Source: UBA4661 sp002405405
Lineage (GTDB): Bacteria; Bacteroidota; Ignavibacteria; Kapaibacteriales; UBA4661
Assembly (NCBI GenBank): GCA_036847245.1
Contig: DAIUAL010000165.1
Location: 1 to 7,479, forward strand
Length of the DNA stretch: 7,479 bases
Reading direction: 5' to 3'
Shown: piece by piece, positions 4,872 to 7,479 of the stretch
Numbering within the stretch: the first letter of the stretch is position 1
Layout of the letters: each line of letters opens with the position of its first letter
Notes under the pieces: model-generated
The model's database searches: none
Told to the model about the DNA's origin: nothing
Seen by the model: only the letters and a program-made list of their open reading frames with translations
Program-made: the position numbers and the translations under genes

Positions 4872-5855
4872 ATGGCAGAACATGTGAGCTTACGGATCGA
4901 TGTCGGGTTGAACACACGATCAGCCCAAGCGAGTATTGAGGACTTGCGGAAACAAATGAGCCAAGCAGTCGGGAGTATTACACTGCCTGCAATGCCCTCG
5001 ACTGCACCGGCTTCAGAAGAAATGCAACAACGGACAAGGACTACCACAACGACAAGTCCAACGGTTGCTTCAACCGATGTTAATGCTGATGCCCATGTGC
5101 TATCGCATCAAGCCATGGAGAACAAGAAAACAGAGGTGACATTGCAGGGTGCAGAGCGTAGAGCGCAAGCAGAAACAGACATCATGAGCCGAACTGACCA
5201 AGAACGGATTCGGGCAACGACACAGACATTGGCGCACGTTGGTCGGCTCTTTAAGCAACATACGATCGCATATAAAGCGATTGCATCGGCACAAACATTC
5301 ATGGAGGGCGTTGTAGCCGCTACGTCGATGCTCAAACTTGGTCCCCTTGTTGGACCTGCACTTGCGGCAATCACGATGGCAACGACATTGGCGAACATTG
5401 CAAAAATCAATGGAGTGCAATTCCGCAAGGGTGGTTATACGGGTGATGGGAGTCCTGATAGGACAGCCGGAACAGTAGAATTCCGCGAATTCGTGTTTCC
5501 TGAACACATGACCATGAAAAATCGCAAGCATTATGAAACGATGCTCAAGAAGAACATGAGTGTCGAAGAATATGCCAAGTCAATCGTAAGAACTGAAGAA
5601 CAGGGCACGCGTATAAACCATATTGTTGAAGCTAACACCATGGTCGGTAAACAGTTTCCTGACACCAAAACACTCATTATTCGAGAGCGAGAGAAGCAAG
5701 AACCATACAGACCAGTGCAGTATGCACCGATAGATGTATCGGGATTAGTATCAGTGGTAGAGCGCATGGAAGAACTTTTACAAACACAGATGTATATGCG
5801 CCATGAAGTTGAAAGCAGAGTGGTAATAGAAGATAAACGGAGAATACTTGTATGA
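4872..5855 (+). CDS. Short tape measure protein
   Basis: I chose ATG 4872, with GAGG (4862-4865) 6 nt upstream, over GTG 4869; this gives 327 residues. Layout: an N-terminal helical part at 5-34, a Ser/Thr/Pro/Ala-rich linker at about 36-72, a helix at 85-130, and a hydrophobic Ala/Gly-rich segment at about 146-180 (VVAATSMLKLGPLVGPALAA onward). The conserved tape-measure C-terminal motif follows: NIAKINGVQFRKGGYTGDG at 175-193 and GTVEFREFVFP at 200-210. A charged helical end runs from 211 to 327. In tailed phages this protein fills the tail tube, sets its length and is ejected with DNA. At roughly 1.5 angstrom per residue it would measure only about 50 nm, well short of most siphophage tape measures. 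Its place after the chaperone pair is classic. The stop overlaps the next ATG. Confidence 0.8.
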   Translation: MAEHVSLRIDVGLNTRSAQASIEDLRKQMSQAVGSITLPAMPSTAPASEEMQQRTRTTTTTSPTVASTDVNADAHVLSHQAMENKKTEVTLQGAERRAQAETDIMSRTDQERIRATTQTLAHVGRLFKQHTIAYKAIASAQTFMEGVVAATSMLKLGPLVGPALAAITMATTLANIAKINGVQFRKGGYTGDGSPDRTAGTVEFREFVFPEHMTMKNRKHYETMLKKNMSVEEYAKSIVRTEEQGTRINHIVEANTMVGKQFPDTKTLIIREREKQEPYRPVQYAPIDVSGLVSVVERMEELLQTQMYMRHEVESRVVIEDKRRILV

Positions 5856-6223
5856 TGCTCAAGGCAGTACAGCTGATCGGTGGTGCAACACGTTCACAAA
5901 CGATGGGTAGTGGTGGCGTAACGGTCTTGGTTCATGGCTTGTATGAAACTGCCGAGCCAAAAGGGCGCGAGGAAGTCTTGCTGAACAATGATGTGGTACG
6001 GAGTGGATCTCTTGTGCGAAAATGGAATTTGAAAGTGAAAGAGTACAGAGTAGGTGAGGACGATGCGGAGTACATGAGAGTGATACAAGAAGTAAGCAAG
6101 AAGTATTGCGCCATGGAGAGCGATGGCACACGGTACAAGGTCTATGTACGAAGAATTGACACACGATTCAGAGAAGAATTTGGCACAAAGCATTTGAGAA
6201 TCGAACTGGAAGAAATACCGTAA
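5852..6223 (+). CDS. Unrecognised small tail-module protein, 123 aa
   Basis: ATG 5852 overlaps the tape measure stop (ATGA), with GGAG at 5839-5842 upstream; ATG 5855 is a second possible start. The protein is soluble and mixed alpha/beta. A Gly/Ser-rich beginning (LIGGATRSQTMGSGGVTVLV) is followed by two basic beta-like strands (SLVRKWNLKVKEYRV), an acidic helix (DDAEYMRVIQEVSKKYCAME) and an end of alternating charge, YKVYVRRIDTRFREEF then LRIELEEIP. I recognise no family. Genes directly behind the tape measure usually encode distal tail, hub or baseplate proteins, so a small tail-tip component is a reasonable guess, no more. Confidence 0.65.
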   Translation: MMLKAVQLIGGATRSQTMGSGGVTVLVHGLYETAEPKGREEVLLNNDVVRSGSLVRKWNLKVKEYRVGEDDAEYMRVIQEVSKKYCAMESDGTRYKVYVRRIDTRFREEFGTKHLRIELEEIP

Positions 6224-6235
6224 GAAAGAAATTCC

Positions 6236-7479
6236 ATGAGTATGCAACCTGTTGTCCATCCCGATACATCGGAACTTCCAAAGAATTATGAGAATGCACT
6301 CTTTCGATATGAAACAGAACTGCATGGAGAGACACTGCGTATAGAGATTATACCAAGCAGTATCAAGCCATACACCGTAAAGCGGACGATTGTCACACTC
6401 CCGGATGAACTATTTATCAACAAGCCGAGAATAACAAGAGAATACAACCGCGTTCCCGTTGGTTTGCAACAAACAAGCAGTATGAAACTGCGCTTGAATG
6501 TTGATGCGGTCGAACGAGAAGTGGCAGAGATGCTCTTGGCACGGCGGTTTGGCTTACAAGCACCGAATGAACTACGGTTTCAAGGATCAGACAATGCGAT
6601 ACGGTTATCGGACACGATCATGCGCTTAGAGCCATTCTATGGGTGGCGTTCGCCACAACCGAGTGCACTCCGTATGCTTGGCACAGCGGAGAACAATGGC
6701 GTGCCGTATGCAATGGTCGAACTGAAAGACTTGCGCGGAGTAGCTGAGCGAGGAGAGTTTTACATTGAGCCATTTTCTACTGATGCACAGACAGCATGGA
6801 TCGATGTGGTAGAGATAGCAAGCGCGGGATTGGGAGCGGTCTATGGTAATGTATGGCGTTTGGAGTGGAATGGCAAGGTACTTTTTGAGGGAATGCAAAA
6901 GAGAGTGCCCAGTGTTCGCATCAGTGAAAAACGGAGTGATGCAACGGTGTTTGTACGGCAAGCAGAAGTAGAAATTATGTCGATTGAGCGGACAGTCATG
7001 GAAATGACATCGCTTACCGATGCGTACTACACAGACCATGCACAAAACTCAGCGATACAGCGAGAGAATGAGAATGCTTATCATACACTCGGCGATATGA
7101 TATCTGCTATGAGTGAGGCATGTTCGCGAGAGTATGCCATTCTTTTGCGAACGGATATTGACAGAAGCAGAGCAGAAAAGCGATTTCGGATAGACAGCGA
7201 TGCCATGTTGAAAGCAATGCAAGGAATCACCAAAGAGGACATTGAAATACCGGGTTGGTATGGAACACAGTATAACAATGTGTGGGATTATTTGAGCGAC
7301 TTGACAGAAGTGTTTGCCGTCAAGGGGTTTGCTGATTATCGCAAGCAAGGCAATGAGAGTAGCATTGTTATGAGCTTTGCACCCATCTTTGAGCGCACGA
7401 CAACGGAGATAGAAGCACCCACAATGGGATTTGCACAGACCATAGAATCGCGCGAGATAGAAATTGGCGGCAATAGTAT
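6236..7479 (+). CDS. Large tail or baseplate protein, 3' end beyond the window
   Basis: ATG 6236 opens a frame that reaches the last base without a stop, giving at least 414 codons. Upstream is only a weak purine run (AAGAAAG); ATG 6242 is a second candidate. Residues 30-95 and 160-250 look beta-rich. A stretch at about 199-219 (LGAVYGNVWRLEWNGKVLFE) resembles the strand-turn-strand segments of phage distal-tail or hub proteins. Residues 262-335 are more helical and charged (DHAQNSAIQRENENAYHTLG; AEKRFRIDSDAMLKAMQ), then a WYGTQYNNVWDYLSDL segment at 341-356. A phage hub, distal tail or baseplate protein fits the position after the tape measure, but I do not recognise a named family. No signal peptide or TM is seen. 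Coding status is very likely, given the uninterrupted 1.2 kb. Confidence 0.75.
   Translation, partial: MSMQPVVHPDTSELPKNYENALFRYETELHGETLRIEIIPSSIKPYTVKRTIVTLPDELFINKPRITREYNRVPVGLQQTSSMKLRLNVDAVEREVAEMLLARRFGLQAPNELRFQGSDNAIRLSDTIMRLEPFYGWRSPQPSALRMLGTAENNGVPYAMVELKDLRGVAERGEFYIEPFSTDAQTAWIDVVEIASAGLGAVYGNVWRLEWNGKVLFEGMQKRVPSVRISEKRSDATVFVRQAEVEIMSIERTVMEMTSLTDAYYTDHAQNSAIQRENENAYHTLGDMISAMSEACSREYAILLRTDIDRSRAEKRFRIDSDAMLKAMQGITKEDIEIPGWYGTQYNNVWDYLSDLTEVFAVKGFADYRKQGNESSIVMSFAPIFERTTTEIEAPTMGFAQTIESREIEIGGNS

Noticed and set aside
5100..5531. Long minus-strand ORF (143 codons) within the tape measure gene
   Set aside because: Rich in Cys and Arg, has no SD and lies wholly opposite a well-supported gene; it is a shadow frame. 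The same applies to minus-strand ORFs at 5894-6325, 6626-7045 and 7049-7348.

Overview
The window looks like part of the late (lysis plus tail) module of a tailed phage or prophage, or of a phage-tail-like particle. All genes lie on the + strand and are packed tightly, with ATGA-type overlaps (266-269, 814-817, 5852-5855) and short gaps. I saw no rRNA, tRNA, CRISPR array, transposase, integrase, terminase, portal or capsid gene. The host cannot be named from this sequence. The xDT-repeat lipoprotein-like protein and the fibronectin-III-like 'SEWST...F.T' domain are styles common in Bacteroidota/Chlorobiota and their phages, so that broad group is my tentative guess. Several genes have clear Shine-Dalgarno (SD) sequences (AGGAG, AAGGA, AAGGAG, GGGAG, GAGG), and all three stop codons are used normally.

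Left part, 1-2099, is a probable lysis and membrane region. It holds the 3' end of a small polytopic membrane protein (holin candidate, or a DUF350-like protein), a one-TM coiled-coil protein, a 27-codon mini-ORF, a CHAP-type cysteine peptidase/amidase (probable endolysin), a 24-codon mini-ORF, and a protein with an N-terminal lipobox-like cysteine and a C-terminal TM segment that fits a unimolecular spanin. The middle, 2100-3870, has four small proteins: an FnIII-like domain, a beta-rich unknown, an acidic helical protein and a helical coiled-coil protein. The last has its best start, ATG with a perfect SD, followed directly by a TAA stop.

Right part, 3883-7479, is a tail module in the usual order: a probable tail tube protein carrying a calcium-loop-like motif, a tail assembly chaperone, its frame-shifted C-terminal extension, a short tape measure protein, a small unknown tail gene, and a large tail/baseplate gene that runs off the window end (at least 414 codons, no stop reached).

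The strongest new observation is the chaperone junction. The upstream ORF ends in CTT TGA, the same heptanucleotide core that drives +1 frameshifting in the RF2 gene prfB. A +1 slip there enters exactly the frame of the downstream ORF, giving a 156-residue fusion just before the tape measure. The second is the ATG-TAA start-stop at 3455-3460. No head gene is visible between the lysis and tail genes, so a headless (tailocin-like) particle is possible, but the flanks are needed to decide.
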